From JANXUC01 sp043749225 (GTDB lineage: Bacteria > Acidobacteriota > Terriglobia > Terriglobales > Acidobacteriaceae), in assembly GCA_043749225.1 (NCBI GenBank), contig JAYVEP010000285.1, forward strand, positions 1 through 19,019: a stretch of 19,019 nucleotides of DNA, written 5' to 3'. This document shows, one piece after another, positions 7,867-15,740 of the stretch (within the stretch, counting starts at the first letter, position 1; each line of letters begins with the position of its first letter). The translations under genes and the position numbers were made by a program. The notes beneath the pieces were generated by a model that did not search any database, had not been told where the DNA came from, and saw only the letters and a program-made list of their open reading frames with translations.

Positions 7867-8838
7867 TCACTGAACCGACGAGACCCGTCGAAGATTGCCG
7901 ACAATATCCGCAATGGCGTGAGCCAGTGGCCCATCCGCCGAGCAGCCGCTGGCGCAGCGATGACCGCCTCCGCCAAACTGCGACGCCACAGTCGTCACAT
8001 CCACGCGCCCTTTGCTACGCAGGCTCACACGAAAACGCCCGTCGCTGAGTTCCCGGAAAAAGGCCGCCACCTCTACGCCATGCACGGCCAGCGCATAGTT
8101 CACCAAGCCCTCGCAATCTTCGTCGAGAGCACCCACGCGCTCCATCTGGTCGCGCGTAACCCAGATCCACGCAATGTCCCCTTCGCGATGAAGGTTGGAG
8201 AGAGCGGCGCCCAGCAAACGCATCTTCGCAATCGAATGCGAAAAATAAAGGCTCTGCGCCACCTGCGACGGTTTTGCTCCCGCTAGCACAAGTTCACGCG
8301 CCAAGGCAAAAGTAAGTTCGCTGGTGCCTTCAAACATGAAAGAACCGGTATCTGCGACCAAGCCCGTGTAGAGGCACGTCGCCGTCTCCGGCGAAATAGG
8401 CGCGCCACTTTCCCGCGCCAGCCGATAAACCAGCTCAGCCGTAGCACACGCCTGCGGATCAATCCAGTTCACATGCGCGAATGGACGTCCGCCAATGTGG
8501 TGATCGATGTTGATAAGGAACTTGCCTTCGAGACCCTGCAAACGCGTCCGCTGCAAGCTGTCGCACTCCAGCAAAATCGCAGCATCATAGCTGCCGTCGA
8601 CCGAGCCAGCATGAATAATCGACTCGGCAAACGGTAGATTGCGGTAGTTGCGCGGCACAGGATCGTGCAGAACAACCTCGGCCTGCTTGCCCAAACTGCG
8701 AAGAATCTGCTGCGTTGCCAGCGCCGACCCTACGCCGTCGCCATCCGGCCGCGCGTGCGAAGTGAGCACAAAACGGTTATGCCGCTGTATCTGGCTCAGA
8801 ATCTCGGACAAAGCACTGGGATTTGGACTGGCCTGCAC
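7867..8838 (-). CDS. nrnA: DHH-family phosphoesterase, NrnA-like (oligoribonuclease / pAp phosphatase)
   Basis: A 323-residue cytoplasmic DHH/DHHA1 enzyme. NrnA proteins degrade 2-5-nt RNA leftovers and can dephosphorylate pAp. The metal-binding motifs are complete: SHARPDGDGVGSA at 27-39 (H28, D32, D34), ECD at 91-93, DHH at 112-114, and DTGSF at 163-167. The DHHA1 substrate-binding motif GGGGHRCASG lies at 289-298. The start is GTG at 8838; its ribosome site (AGAGG) overlaps the rbfA stop codon, and the gap between the genes is only 9 bp, so translation is probably coupled to rbfA. The rbfA-nrnA order is common near infB in many bacteria. A related single-strand exonuclease role cannot be excluded. 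Confidence 0.92.
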   Translation of the reverse strand: MQASPNPSALSEILSQIQRHNRFVLTSHARPDGDGVGSALATQQILRSLGKQAEVVLHDPVPRNYRNLPFAESIIHAGSVDGSYDAAILLECDSLQRTRLQGLEGKFLINIDHHIGGRPFAHVNWIDPQACATAELVYRLARESGAPISPETATCLYTGLVADTGSFMFEGTSELTFALARELVLAGAKPSQVAQSLYFSHSIAKMRLLGAALSNLHREGDIAWIWVTRDQMERVGALDEDCEGLVNYALAVHGVEVAAFFRELSDGRFRVSLRSKGRVDVTTVASQFGGGGHRCASGCSADGPLAHAIADIVGNLRRVSSVQ

Positions 8839-8847
8839 AACGGACCT

Positions 8848-9321
8848 CTAATTTTTCTGGGGAGCGTCCCGCGCGATTGCTTGTTCAGCCGTCACATGCT
8901 CAGTTTTCGCCTGCCGGACTTTCGTTTGTTCGACTTTCGCCTGTTCGGATTTCGCAGCTTTCTTTTTGCGCTTCTTGTTCCGTTGCAACAGCTCCTCGAC
9001 GCGAGCCTCATAGGCGTGCGACTTGTCGATCTGGAAATGCAGCTCAGGGCAACGCCGTAGATGCAACCGCTCAATCAATTCGTGACGAATATACCCAACC
9101 GCCGCCTGCAAACCTTCCCGCGTCTCGTCCGCATCTTTTTCACTGCCTTCGACGGCAATATAGATACGGGCGGACCGCCCATCCGGAGCCAGGTGCATTT
9201 CCGTCACATTGGCCAGGCCGATGCGCGGATCGGCCAGTTCGCCCTCAATAATGGTCTCAATCTCCTCGCGCAGGAGCTCGGCCATGCGTTCCCGATGATA
9301 TTTTTGCGCGCGATTTTCCAC
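8848..9321 (-). CDS. rbfA: Ribosome-binding factor A with repetitive C-terminal tail
   Basis: A 157-residue protein. RbfA binds the 30S subunit during late 16S rRNA maturation and is needed for cold growth. The core (about 1-115) matches the family: KYHRERMAELLREEIETII at the start, then LADPRIGLANVTEMHLAPD, and HLRRCPELHFQID with the conserved PEL block. From about residue 113 the protein continues with a lysine-rich run and then five-residue repeats around E-Q-x-K-V, making it longer than the usual 110-130 residues. The start is GTG at 9321, with GGAG about nine bases upstream; a TATAGA box at 9349-9344 could be its -10 but has no good -35. It is followed after 9 bp by nrnA. It lies about 6.4 kb from ylxP and infB, its usual neighbours. 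Confidence 0.95.
   Translation of the reverse strand: MENRAQKYHRERMAELLREEIETIIEGELADPRIGLANVTEMHLAPDGRSARIYIAVEGSEKDADETREGLQAAVGYIRHELIERLHLRRCPELHFQIDKSHAYEARVEELLQRNKKRKKKAAKSEQAKVEQTKVRQAKTEHVTAEQAIARDAPQKN
8905..8955 (-). repeat. 15-bp tandem repeat inside the rbfA tail
   Basis: Three full 15-bp units (8905-8919, 8920-8934, 8935-8949) and the start of a fourth each begin TTTCG on the plus strand. On the coding strand each unit encodes five residues of the type E/R-Q-x-K-V/T. The repeat stays in frame, so unit gain or loss would only lengthen or shorten the charged tail. Confidence 0.7.
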
Positions 9322-9428
9322 GTCTTTTCACTCCAGCTAAAACTCTATAGGTTAACAGAAAGCGGGATGGGTACGGGGAACCAAAAGGTGAGCCTGGATT
9401 CTGTTCCCATAGGCCTTCCCCCTTCCTC

Positions 9429-9456
9429 TTGACAATATCGCTGGCAGGAGTACTGT
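9429..9456 (+). promoter_or_regulatory. Possible sigma-70 promoter for the secreted orphan gene
   Basis: A perfect -35 hexamer TTGACA (9429-9434) is followed after 16 bp by TACTGT (9451-9456), a three-of-six match to the -10 consensus. Transcription from here would give a leader of about 100 nt before the ATG at 9565. It is the only good -35 sequence I see in the 243-bp gap between rbfA and this divergent gene. Confidence 0.4.
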
Positions 9457-9564
9457 TATCGGACGGGAAGTTGGCTGCCTTCCACAACAGGCCAAGGCTA
9501 GCACCTCCCCGCCAATCCAACGCATCCGCCTCCCCCGACCGGATCTGACATCAAAGGAGAACTT

Positions 9565-10203
9565 ATGTTTCGCATCCGTGTTATTCTTCCCGCCACCCTG
9601 CTGGTCACAGCACTACTTTCACCACTACCTATGAACGCCAAGACACCTTTTCGTGGCTCCTCAGGAAACGGCGTTAACAGCAACTCAAGCACCTACAACC
9701 TTTTGGGCCGAACGGCACCTCGCGTACTGAGCACCGCGACCAAGAAAGTTACGTTCACGCGGCAGATCGTGTGTCTAAGCCAGGATGTTGAAGATTCGCT
9801 TCCGAGCCCCAGCCCTTTATTGACCGGAACCTGTCATAGCGGCGTCTATCTCCATTTGTTCCAGTTCACATCCGCATCTACCATAGTCAAGGTCACCATC
9901 GGACAATTGATCGGTTTCGTTGCTGACCCGGTTTTCAACAACTACGGGGCGATGCTTTGCGACAATAGCGATCCAAACTTTGGCAATACAGCTGAGCTAT
10001 GCACCAATGATCCTACCGGGGTCAACATACCAGACATACCCGTCACGGTCGCGGGAAACAAGACTTCAATCACCTTCGCAGTCCCAAATTTCCCCACCTA
10101 TCCTGCGGGAGTCGACAACCAAGGGAGAGGGCTGACTCTATACGTGATTACCCAGCAGCCTGCAGCCTTGCCCATTCAACTCCCGATCGTACAAATTCAA
10201 TAG
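9565..10203 (+). CDS. Exported protein of unknown function
   Basis: A 212-residue protein with a clear signal peptide (MFRIRVILPATLLVTALL, likely cut after PMNA at residue 25). The mature part is low in charge and rich in Thr, Ser, Pro, Val and Asn, with beta-strand-like alternation and four cysteines (70, 90, 132 and 146) that could form two disulphides outside the cell. The central region VYLHLFQFTSASTIVKVTIGQLIGFVADPVFNNYGAMLC resembles a beta-sandwich, but I do not recognise a family. The ATG follows a strong AAGGAG ribosome site by five bases, so the start is firm and the gene looks well translated. It is transcribed alone, divergent from rbfA and convergent with the kinase gene, with a hairpin terminator after the stop. 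Confidence 0.8.
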   Translation: MFRIRVILPATLLVTALLSPLPMNAKTPFRGSSGNGVNSNSSTYNLLGRTAPRVLSTATKKVTFTRQIVCLSQDVEDSLPSPSPLLTGTCHSGVYLHLFQFTSASTIVKVTIGQLIGFVADPVFNNYGAMLCDNSDPNFGNTAELCTNDPTGVNIPDIPVTVAGNKTSITFAVPNFPTYPAGVDNQGRGLTLYVITQQPAALPIQLPIVQIQ

Positions 10204-10221
10204 TTAAACATCATTAAATTT

Positions 10222-10250
10222 AGCCAGACTGACTAAACATCAGTCTGGCT
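10222..10250. terminator. Terminator hairpin between convergent genes
   Basis: AGCCAGACTGA (10222-10232) and TCAGTCTGGCT (10240-10250) make a perfect 11-bp stem with a 7-nt loop, 18 bp after the orphan gene's stop. The plus-strand tail (TTTGCTGT) has few T residues, and the minus-strand tail (AAATTTAATG) is AT-rich. Placed between converging genes, it probably ends transcripts from both sides. Confidence 0.75.
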
Positions 10251-10273
10251 TTGCTGTGCACGAAGAAGATTAG

Positions 10274-13200
10274 CTACCCCTTTTGCTTTAAGGCGTTCTC
10301 GGCAGTGGCCGCTTTTCTAGCCACCAACCTAAACCCGGATTTCTCGGCGTCTGACCTCAGACGCCGAAGGTTCGATCGCGCCGAATCGGAGTCTCCTGCT
10401 GCTACCTGAATTTCGCTCTGGGCAAGTTGGGCCAAAAGTTGATGCCCCATTAACTTCATGGCGGCAGCGCGTTTCAAAACGTCGTCCAAAATACGTTGCG
10501 ACTCGGCGATCTTGCCTTGTTTCGCCAAGAGTCGGGCTAACGTGATTTTAATCGAAAGTCGCGCCGGTTGCGATTGGACATTCAGACTCGATGCGACCTC
10601 GACCTCCAATTTCGCTTCAGCGAGTTTGCCTTGCTCGAGTAAAGACCGCGCAACCACATCCCGGGCGGCAACTTCCAGATCGGCGTCTTTCTCTTTATGA
10701 AACAGTCGAGCGGCCCGACTTGCCGTTGCTTGCGCTTCGCCCGCATCGCCTTTTTCCAGCGCGAGGTCCGCTAAGGACATCTGACAGCTTGCGATCCCGC
10801 TCGTGTCCCCGAGCTCGGTCCGAAGTGCCAGGGAGTCGAAGTAGTCCTTCTCCGCCCCCGCTAGGTCACCTTGCGCGAGCAGCACATCTCCTCCCCACAG
10901 CAAAGCCAAAGCGCTGTCGCTCTTAAGGCCGAGTACGCGGGATTTCGCCAACGAGTCATCTAGATACTTTCGAGCCTGCTGCAGCTCACCCTGGTAATAC
11001 GCAACGGAACCTAGGTTCCCGAGAGAACTTACAACGCTTCCCTGCGCACCGGTCTGTGTCGCCGTAGCCAACGAACGCTGCAGCATTTGCTCTGCTCCTT
11101 CGAAGTCTCCCTGCAACATCAGATTCGCGGCAATATTGTTCTGCGTCAGCAGCGCGTCAGCGGTGTCGCCAATCCTTGTGGCCACCTCAAGCGACTCCTG
11201 ATAGTGCAGCGTCGATTCCCCTAATGCCTGCTGGGAAGCGAGAACGTTTCCAATATTGTTTAGCGCTCCAGCAACATCCTTCTCCGCCCCGATCTTGCGC
11301 GCCAACGTCAACGCCTGTTCATGCATGGCACGCGCTTCGCTCAAATTGCCCTCGTCCGCCGCGACATTACCTAGACAAGTCAGGCTTCGAGCCTCTCCAC
11401 GCAAGTCCCCCGCCGCTGCCAGCGTTTCCTGCGCCTGCTTCCCAACGACTTTGGCGGGAGTATATTCCCCCAGATTGCGTAACGCCCAACACTGGCTTAA
11501 CTGAGCTTGCGCCCGCAAGAACTTTGCCCGCAGGCTTTGAGCCTTATCGCTGGCCCGCAACGCGGCCGCTCGCATTTTTCTATAGTCGGAGAGCGAGTCC
11601 TGCGCGCGCGCCTCCGCCATATCAATACGCGGATCGTTCCCCGTAGGCGCGGGAAGCTTTCGCAAGCGCTCGATGGTCGACAACGCCGCCTGCCCGGTTC
11701 CCGCACTGACTTGTGCATCCGCGAAGCGAAGTCCAATTTCCAGGTCGTCCGGGAACACCGTCCACAGCGACTTGTACAGCTCCACCGCCTTATCCCATTC
11801 GTGGATCGACTCCCGGTACCCCGCCTCAATGCTCAGGCTATCTTTCCGCGGTAAGTCTTTGGACAGCTCGAACGCTGCCTTCGCCTGCTCCTCCGCCTTC
11901 CCGTCGTAGCCAAGCTGTGTCCATGCGGAAGCCAGGGCAGAGTGCGCCAAAACATTTTTCCCATCGATGGCCAAAACCTGCTGCAGCAAATCGCGCGCCG
12001 CCATCGCGTCGTAAGTACGCAACTTGGTCAAAGCTTCCGTGTAAAGCTTGGCAGCCTCCGGATTCGCTGGTTGCAGCGCGCGCACCGCCGCTGCGTCCTC
12101 CGAAGTGAGTTCTCCCACTCCGCACTTTTGCCGCAGATCATCACCAATACTCTTTACCAGATCGAGAAATTTCGCCTCCGGAAAGCTCTTCGATACGATC
12201 CCAACCGATTCCCCAACGGAAGTATCCTGCACCCGCAAATCCACCCGAATCTCCCCACCAATCTCCAGGTAAGAACCCAGCACAACCAGGTTGCTGCCCA
12301 ATGTCTGGTAGATACGGGTCAAAGTTTCCTGCGATAGCGTCTCCGCCGGGGACAGCCCCAAGTCAGCCTGCAATCGAGCCACATTCTCGCCGGGGATCGT
12401 TCTCAGCTTGCCACCCGCGGAAAGTTCCGTCGTCAGCATCTCCGATAGCGCGCCGGAGAGCCACGCGTGCTCCGGCTTCCCAGAAAGATTTCTGAAAGCC
12501 AAAACGGCCACCGACCGACGCCCTCCCGAAACCGTGAAAGCAGCCCCCGCAGGCTTGCGAGCTGACGAAAAATTTCCGCGTAAGAAAAATACTCCGAGCG
12601 CCAAGACAAGCAACAACGCTGCGCCTGCCCCAATCCACAACTTCCGCCCAGGATTTTCGTCCTCCGCAGCATGCCCCGATTTGACTCCACCCGTGGCCGT
12701 GCCTCTAGATCGTGTTCCAGAAGCTGCAGGAAATTCCGCCACCGCCTGCGATCCCGGCCGCCCCGCCAGACTCATCCTCTCCAAATCGACAGACATCTCT
12801 TTCGCCGACTGGTAGCGATGATCGGGATCCTTCTCCAGCGCCTTCAACACAAGGCTGTCCAGTTGCGTCGGAACCTGCGCGTTCAACTGGCTGGGAACCC
12901 CAGCAGGCAGATTCAAAATTGCATTGATCATCACCGGAGCATTCGGCTCGGGAAAAGGTCTCTGGCCGGTTGCCAGTTCAAACAGCACCACTCCGGCAGA
13001 CCACAGATCGCTGCGAAAATCCGTCTTCTCTCCCCGCAGTTGCTCCGGAGGCATATACGGCAGAGTACCTGTAATTCCCCGATTCTTCGTGAGCGTGACC
13101 GTAGGATTGGAATCGCTATTGGCCTTAGGCATGAGCTGCGCCAGACCAAAATCCAGAATCTTTAGTCGCCCATCCGGCGTCAGCCGCAAATTCCCAGGCT

Positions 13201-13597
13201 TCAGGTCGCGATGAACCACTCCTTGCTCATGCGCCGCTTGTAGCCCCAGACAAAGCTGTGTGCCCAGCGACGTCACTTCCTTCATGGTCAACCCACCCTG
13301 CGCCAGCTTGGCGTCCAGAGTGACTCCCGGAATGTATTCGGTGACCAGGAAGTCGATACCATCCTCATTCCCAATCTCGAAGATGGTTGCTACATTGGGA
13401 TGGTTCAGCTTTGCGAGCGAAAGAGCTTCATTTCGAAAACGCCGACGCGCCCCTTCATCGGCCAGCAGTCCCGGAGTCAGGACCTTGATTGCGACCGAGC
13501 GCTCCAACTGCTCATCGTGCGCACGATAGACGATCCCCATCCCTCCAGCGCCAATCTGCTCCAGCACGCGATAATGAGAAAGGGTTCGGCCAATCAT
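10274..13597 (-). CDS. Membrane Ser/Thr protein kinase with TolB-like and TPR regions
   Basis: A 1107-residue eukaryote-like kinase. The N-terminal kinase domain (about 9-275) is complete: glycine loop GAGGMGIVY at 16-24, K38 (VAIK), E57, catalytic HRDLKPGN at 129-136 with D131, and D149 in DFG; PPEQLRG ends the activation segment. A basic, Gly/Ala/Pro-rich linker leads to one membrane helix (about 320-340). Outside follows a TolB/FlgO-like region (about 360-500, from SVAVLAFRNLSG), then more than 500 residues of TPR-type helical repeats (NNIGNVLASQ, NNIAANLMLQGDFEGA). This layout fits a sensor whose outer part binds a ligand or partner; the ligand is unknown. The ATG at 13597 (MIGRTLSHYR) matches many acidobacterial kinases and is preferred to 13639, which directly abuts a TATAAT box. 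Confidence 0.92.
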   Translation of the reverse strand: MIGRTLSHYRVLEQIGAGGMGIVYRAHDEQLERSVAIKVLTPGLLADEGARRRFRNEALSLAKLNHPNVATIFEIGNEDGIDFLVTEYIPGVTLDAKLAQGGLTMKEVTSLGTQLCLGLQAAHEQGVVHRDLKPGNLRLTPDGRLKILDFGLAQLMPKANSDSNPTVTLTKNRGITGTLPYMPPEQLRGEKTDFRSDLWSAGVVLFELATGQRPFPEPNAPVMINAILNLPAGVPSQLNAQVPTQLDSLVLKALEKDPDHRYQSAKEMSVDLERMSLAGRPGSQAVAEFPAASGTRSRGTATGGVKSGHAAEDENPGRKLWIGAGAALLLVLALGVFFLRGNFSSARKPAGAAFTVSGGRRSVAVLAFRNLSGKPEHAWLSGALSEMLTTELSAGGKLRTIPGENVARLQADLGLSPAETLSQETLTRIYQTLGSNLVVLGSYLEIGGEIRVDLRVQDTSVGESVGIVSKSFPEAKFLDLVKSIGDDLRQKCGVGELTSEDAAAVRALQPANPEAAKLYTEALTKLRTYDAMAARDLLQQVLAIDGKNVLAHSALASAWTQLGYDGKAEEQAKAAFELSKDLPRKDSLSIEAGYRESIHEWDKAVELYKSLWTVFPDDLEIGLRFADAQVSAGTGQAALSTIERLRKLPAPTGNDPRIDMAEARAQDSLSDYRKMRAAALRASDKAQSLRAKFLRAQAQLSQCWALRNLGEYTPAKVVGKQAQETLAAAGDLRGEARSLTCLGNVAADEGNLSEARAMHEQALTLARKIGAEKDVAGALNNIGNVLASQQALGESTLHYQESLEVATRIGDTADALLTQNNIAANLMLQGDFEGAEQMLQRSLATATQTGAQGSVVSSLGNLGSVAYYQGELQQARKYLDDSLAKSRVLGLKSDSALALLWGGDVLLAQGDLAGAEKDYFDSLALRTELGDTSGIASCQMSLADLALEKGDAGEAQATASRAARLFHKEKDADLEVAARDVVARSLLEQGKLAEAKLEVEVASSLNVQSQPARLSIKITLARLLAKQGKIAESQRILDDVLKRAAAMKLMGHQLLAQLAQSEIQVAAGDSDSARSNLRRLRSDAEKSGFRLVARKAATAENALKQKG

Positions 13598-13641
13598 GGG
13601 GATATTAGGATCGATGATCGGGAGGATGCTTCGAACCATGA

Positions 13642-13647
13642 ATTATA
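13642..13647 (-). promoter_or_regulatory. Consensus -10 box (TATAAT) before the kinase gene
   Basis: A perfect TATAAT on the minus strand ends two bases before an in-frame ATG at 13639. If it is used, transcription starts inside the longer reading frame, and the first usable ATG is 13597, leaving a leader of roughly 40 nt. No good -35 hexamer is seen at 16-18 bp. It sits in the roughly 140-bp region shared with the divergent DUF885 gene. Confidence 0.4.
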
Positions 13648-13739
13648 GACGCGGATGGCAATAGACCGCGAAAAGATTGGACATCATGCGAGTTGGCTGT
13701 CACGCAACCATACCACCCTCTGATAGGCTTTTCTACGCC

Positions 13740-15497
13740 ATGCGCCTCCCAAAGAGCTTGCTACTTCTTATCGCCGTTGGCGTCTCCACTAACGCGCAAA
13801 CCCAAAGCCTGAAGCCCGCCGCCGACCGCCTCGCCGAGCAAAATGCGCTTTTCGAAAAGCAATATGAAACCGATCTCCACAGTTTCCCGGAGCGCGCCAC
13901 TGCGTTTGGCGACTACCGCTACAATGACAAGCTGGCCGAGCACTCGCTCGACGCCATCGCACTGCGTCACAAGACTGACGTCGATTTTCTGACGCGGCTG
14001 CAGGCGATTCCGACAGCAGGCTTCTCCGATCAAGACCTGCTCTCGCACGATCTGCTCGTTCGCGTTTTGCAACAACGCATTGCTGATTACGACCTCAAAG
14101 AATACGAGATGCCCATCAACCAGCAGAACGGCATCCACACAGGGCTCGCGGATTTGCCGCTAGCGGTCCCCTTCGATTCCGTCAAACACTACGAGGACTA
14201 CATCGCTCGCCTGCATCAGATACCGCGCGTCCTCAGTCAGACCACCGAAGTCCTTCGTGCGGGCATGAAAGACAAGCTCATGCCAGTGCGCTTCCTACTG
14301 GAAAAGCTCCCCATCCAATGCCAAGGCATCATCGACGCCAATCCTTTCCTGACTCCAATCAAGAAATATCCGCCCAACATTTCGACACAGGATCAGAAGC
14401 GCCTGGCCGAGGAAATTGCCGAGACCATCGTTACCGACGTCCTACCCGCCTACAAGAAGTTCTCAAATTTTCTCAAAACAGAATACGCACCGAAAGGCCG
14501 CACCATTCTCGCCGTCACTTCCCTGCCCGACGGCGAGAAGCGCTACCAAAACGACATCTACGGTCGCACCACGACGCACATGGCGCCGGACGAAATTCAT
14601 CAAATTGGCCTGCGTGAAATTGATCGCATCCAGGCGGAAATGACGACAATTGCCAAAAAACAGGGCTTCCCGGACTTGGCGGCATTTCGGGCTTCCCTCA
14701 TGACGAACGCGAAGTACATTCCAAAGTCCGAAGACCAAATCCTCGACGACTTCCGCCACTACATCTCCCAGATGGAGCCGAAACTTCCGCAGCTATTCAA
14801 TCTGCTGCCTGAATCTCCGGTCACTGTCGAAGCTATCCCTGCGTTCCAGGCAGCCGCCGCCACGCATTACATGACCGGCACTCCCGACGGCAAACGCCCG
14901 GGCCGCGTCGTCGTCGCCACGTCAAACTTCGCAGACCGTTCGTTAGTCGATGACGAAGCCATCGCCTACCACGAAGGTGTCCCCGGGCATCATATGCAGC
15001 TCTCGGTGCAGCAGCAGCTCACCGGATTGCCAAAGTTTCGCTTGCATGGTCTCGGATTCAATGCATACATCGAAGGCTGGGCTTTGTACGCCGAACAGCT
15101 CGGCAAAGAAGTTGGTTTCTATCAAGACCCCGTTTCGGACTACGGACGCTTGTCTTCCGAGCTATTTCGGGCCGTGCGCCTCGTGGTCGATACGGGAATC
15201 CATTCCAAAAGCTGGACGCGCGATCAAGTCGTAGACTTCTTCCGCAAATCCGGCGCAGTCGACGAGCCAACCATCCAATCCGAAACCGACCGCTACATCG
15301 CATGGCCCGCACAGGCCCTGAGTTACAAGCTCGGCCAACTCAAGTTCCGCGAACTCCGCGAACGCGCCCACAAGACCTTGGGCCCCAAGTTTGATGTACG
15401 CACCTTCCACGACGAAATTCTCAACGGCGGAACCCTCCCGCTGGATATGCTGGAGGCGCGGACGGATAAGTGGATTGAAGAACAGAAGGCAAAATAG
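13740..15497 (+). CDS. Secreted DUF885 family putative zinc metalloprotease
   Basis: A 585-residue exported protein of the DUF885 family. Residues 1-20 are a signal peptide (MRLPKSLLLLIAVGVSTNAQ). The family hallmark YHEGVPGHHMQ at 410-420 gives a zinc-site pattern H411-E412 with H417 or H418, and EGWALYAE at 445-452 supplies the likely third ligand, E445. The family is helical and distantly like zinc carboxypeptidase or gluzincin enzymes; a peptidase role is inferred from these motifs and the substrate is unknown. The ATG at 13740 begins the signal peptide; the frame opens further upstream, but the extra 21 residues are polar and would mask it. It is divergent from the kinase and convergent with ylxP. 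Another exported peptidase (S9) lies elsewhere in the window. Confidence 0.9.
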   Translation: MRLPKSLLLLIAVGVSTNAQTQSLKPAADRLAEQNALFEKQYETDLHSFPERATAFGDYRYNDKLAEHSLDAIALRHKTDVDFLTRLQAIPTAGFSDQDLLSHDLLVRVLQQRIADYDLKEYEMPINQQNGIHTGLADLPLAVPFDSVKHYEDYIARLHQIPRVLSQTTEVLRAGMKDKLMPVRFLLEKLPIQCQGIIDANPFLTPIKKYPPNISTQDQKRLAEEIAETIVTDVLPAYKKFSNFLKTEYAPKGRTILAVTSLPDGEKRYQNDIYGRTTTHMAPDEIHQIGLREIDRIQAEMTTIAKKQGFPDLAAFRASLMTNAKYIPKSEDQILDDFRHYISQMEPKLPQLFNLLPESPVTVEAIPAFQAAAATHYMTGTPDGKRPGRVVVATSNFADRSLVDDEAIAYHEGVPGHHMQLSVQQQLTGLPKFRLHGLGFNAYIEGWALYAEQLGKEVGFYQDPVSDYGRLSSELFRAVRLVVDTGIHSKSWTRDQVVDFFRKSGAVDEPTIQSETDRYIAWPAQALSYKLGQLKFRELRERAHKTLGPKFDVRTFHDEILNGGTLPLDMLEARTDKWIEEQKAK

Positions 15498-15501
15498 AGA
15501 A

Positions 15502-15561
15502 CTAGCAGGTTGTTGAACAACTCTAGAAAGTTGTTGAAAAATTCTAGAAGGTTGTCATTCC
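15502..15561 (+). repeat. 21-bp tandem repeat, 2.9 units
   Basis: CTAG recurs at 15502, 15523 and 15544, giving two full 21-bp units and a partial third. Each unit reads CTAG-x-A-x-GTTGT and, in the first two, continues TGAA-x-AA. The block starts five bases after the DUF885 stop codon and forms the left side of the larger inverted-repeat element. Confidence 0.7.
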
Positions 15562-15664
15562 AAACAGTTTTATCGTGAGGAACCCGCTATTTGCCAGGGG
15601 TTTGGCACGTTTCGCATATGGAATGACAATCAAGGTGCCTCCAATATATGCTTTTCAACAACCT
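15507..15664. repeat. Nested inverted-repeat element (MITE-like), no transposase
   Basis: The outer arms AGGTTGTTGAA (15507-15517) and TTCAACAACCT (15654-15664) are perfect inverted copies; GTTGTTGAAAA (15530-15540) also pairs perfectly with TTTTCAACAAC (15652-15662). Inside them TTGTCATTCC (15554-15563) pairs with GGAATGACAA (15620-15629). This nested symmetry in about 160 bp without an open frame is what a non-autonomous mobile or REP-like intergenic element looks like. The inner part (GTGAGGAACCCGCTATTTGC region) recalls a repeat I remember from acidobacterial genomes; that is memory, not a search. Confidence 0.6.
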
Positions 15665-15709
15665 CCCGGAGGCCTTTTGCGGCGGTGCAGGGCCGCACTA
15701 CCCCAAGGT

Positions 15710-15740
15710 ATCTTTCCGTGGCTCAGTGTCTCCGTGGTGA
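15710..15740 (-). repeat. Short intergenic repeat-like tract (CACGGAGACAC type)
   Basis: On the minus strand the tract reads TCACCACGGAGACACTGAG and continues with a second CCACGGA. Sequences of the type CACCACGGAGACACGGAG are widely scattered between genes in several phyla. Its recognition rests on memory of that pattern. It lies between the nested inverted repeat and the 3' end of ylxP. Confidence 0.4.

Noticed and set aside
9376..9408. GGGAAC/GTTCCC pairing upstream of rbfA as a regulatory hairpin
   Set aside because: The stem is only 6 bp with a 21-nt loop and no supporting context; this is expected by chance.
15662..15672. CCTCCCGGAGG before CCTTTT as a terminator
   Set aside because: The symmetry leaves a one-base loop, which cannot form a real hairpin.
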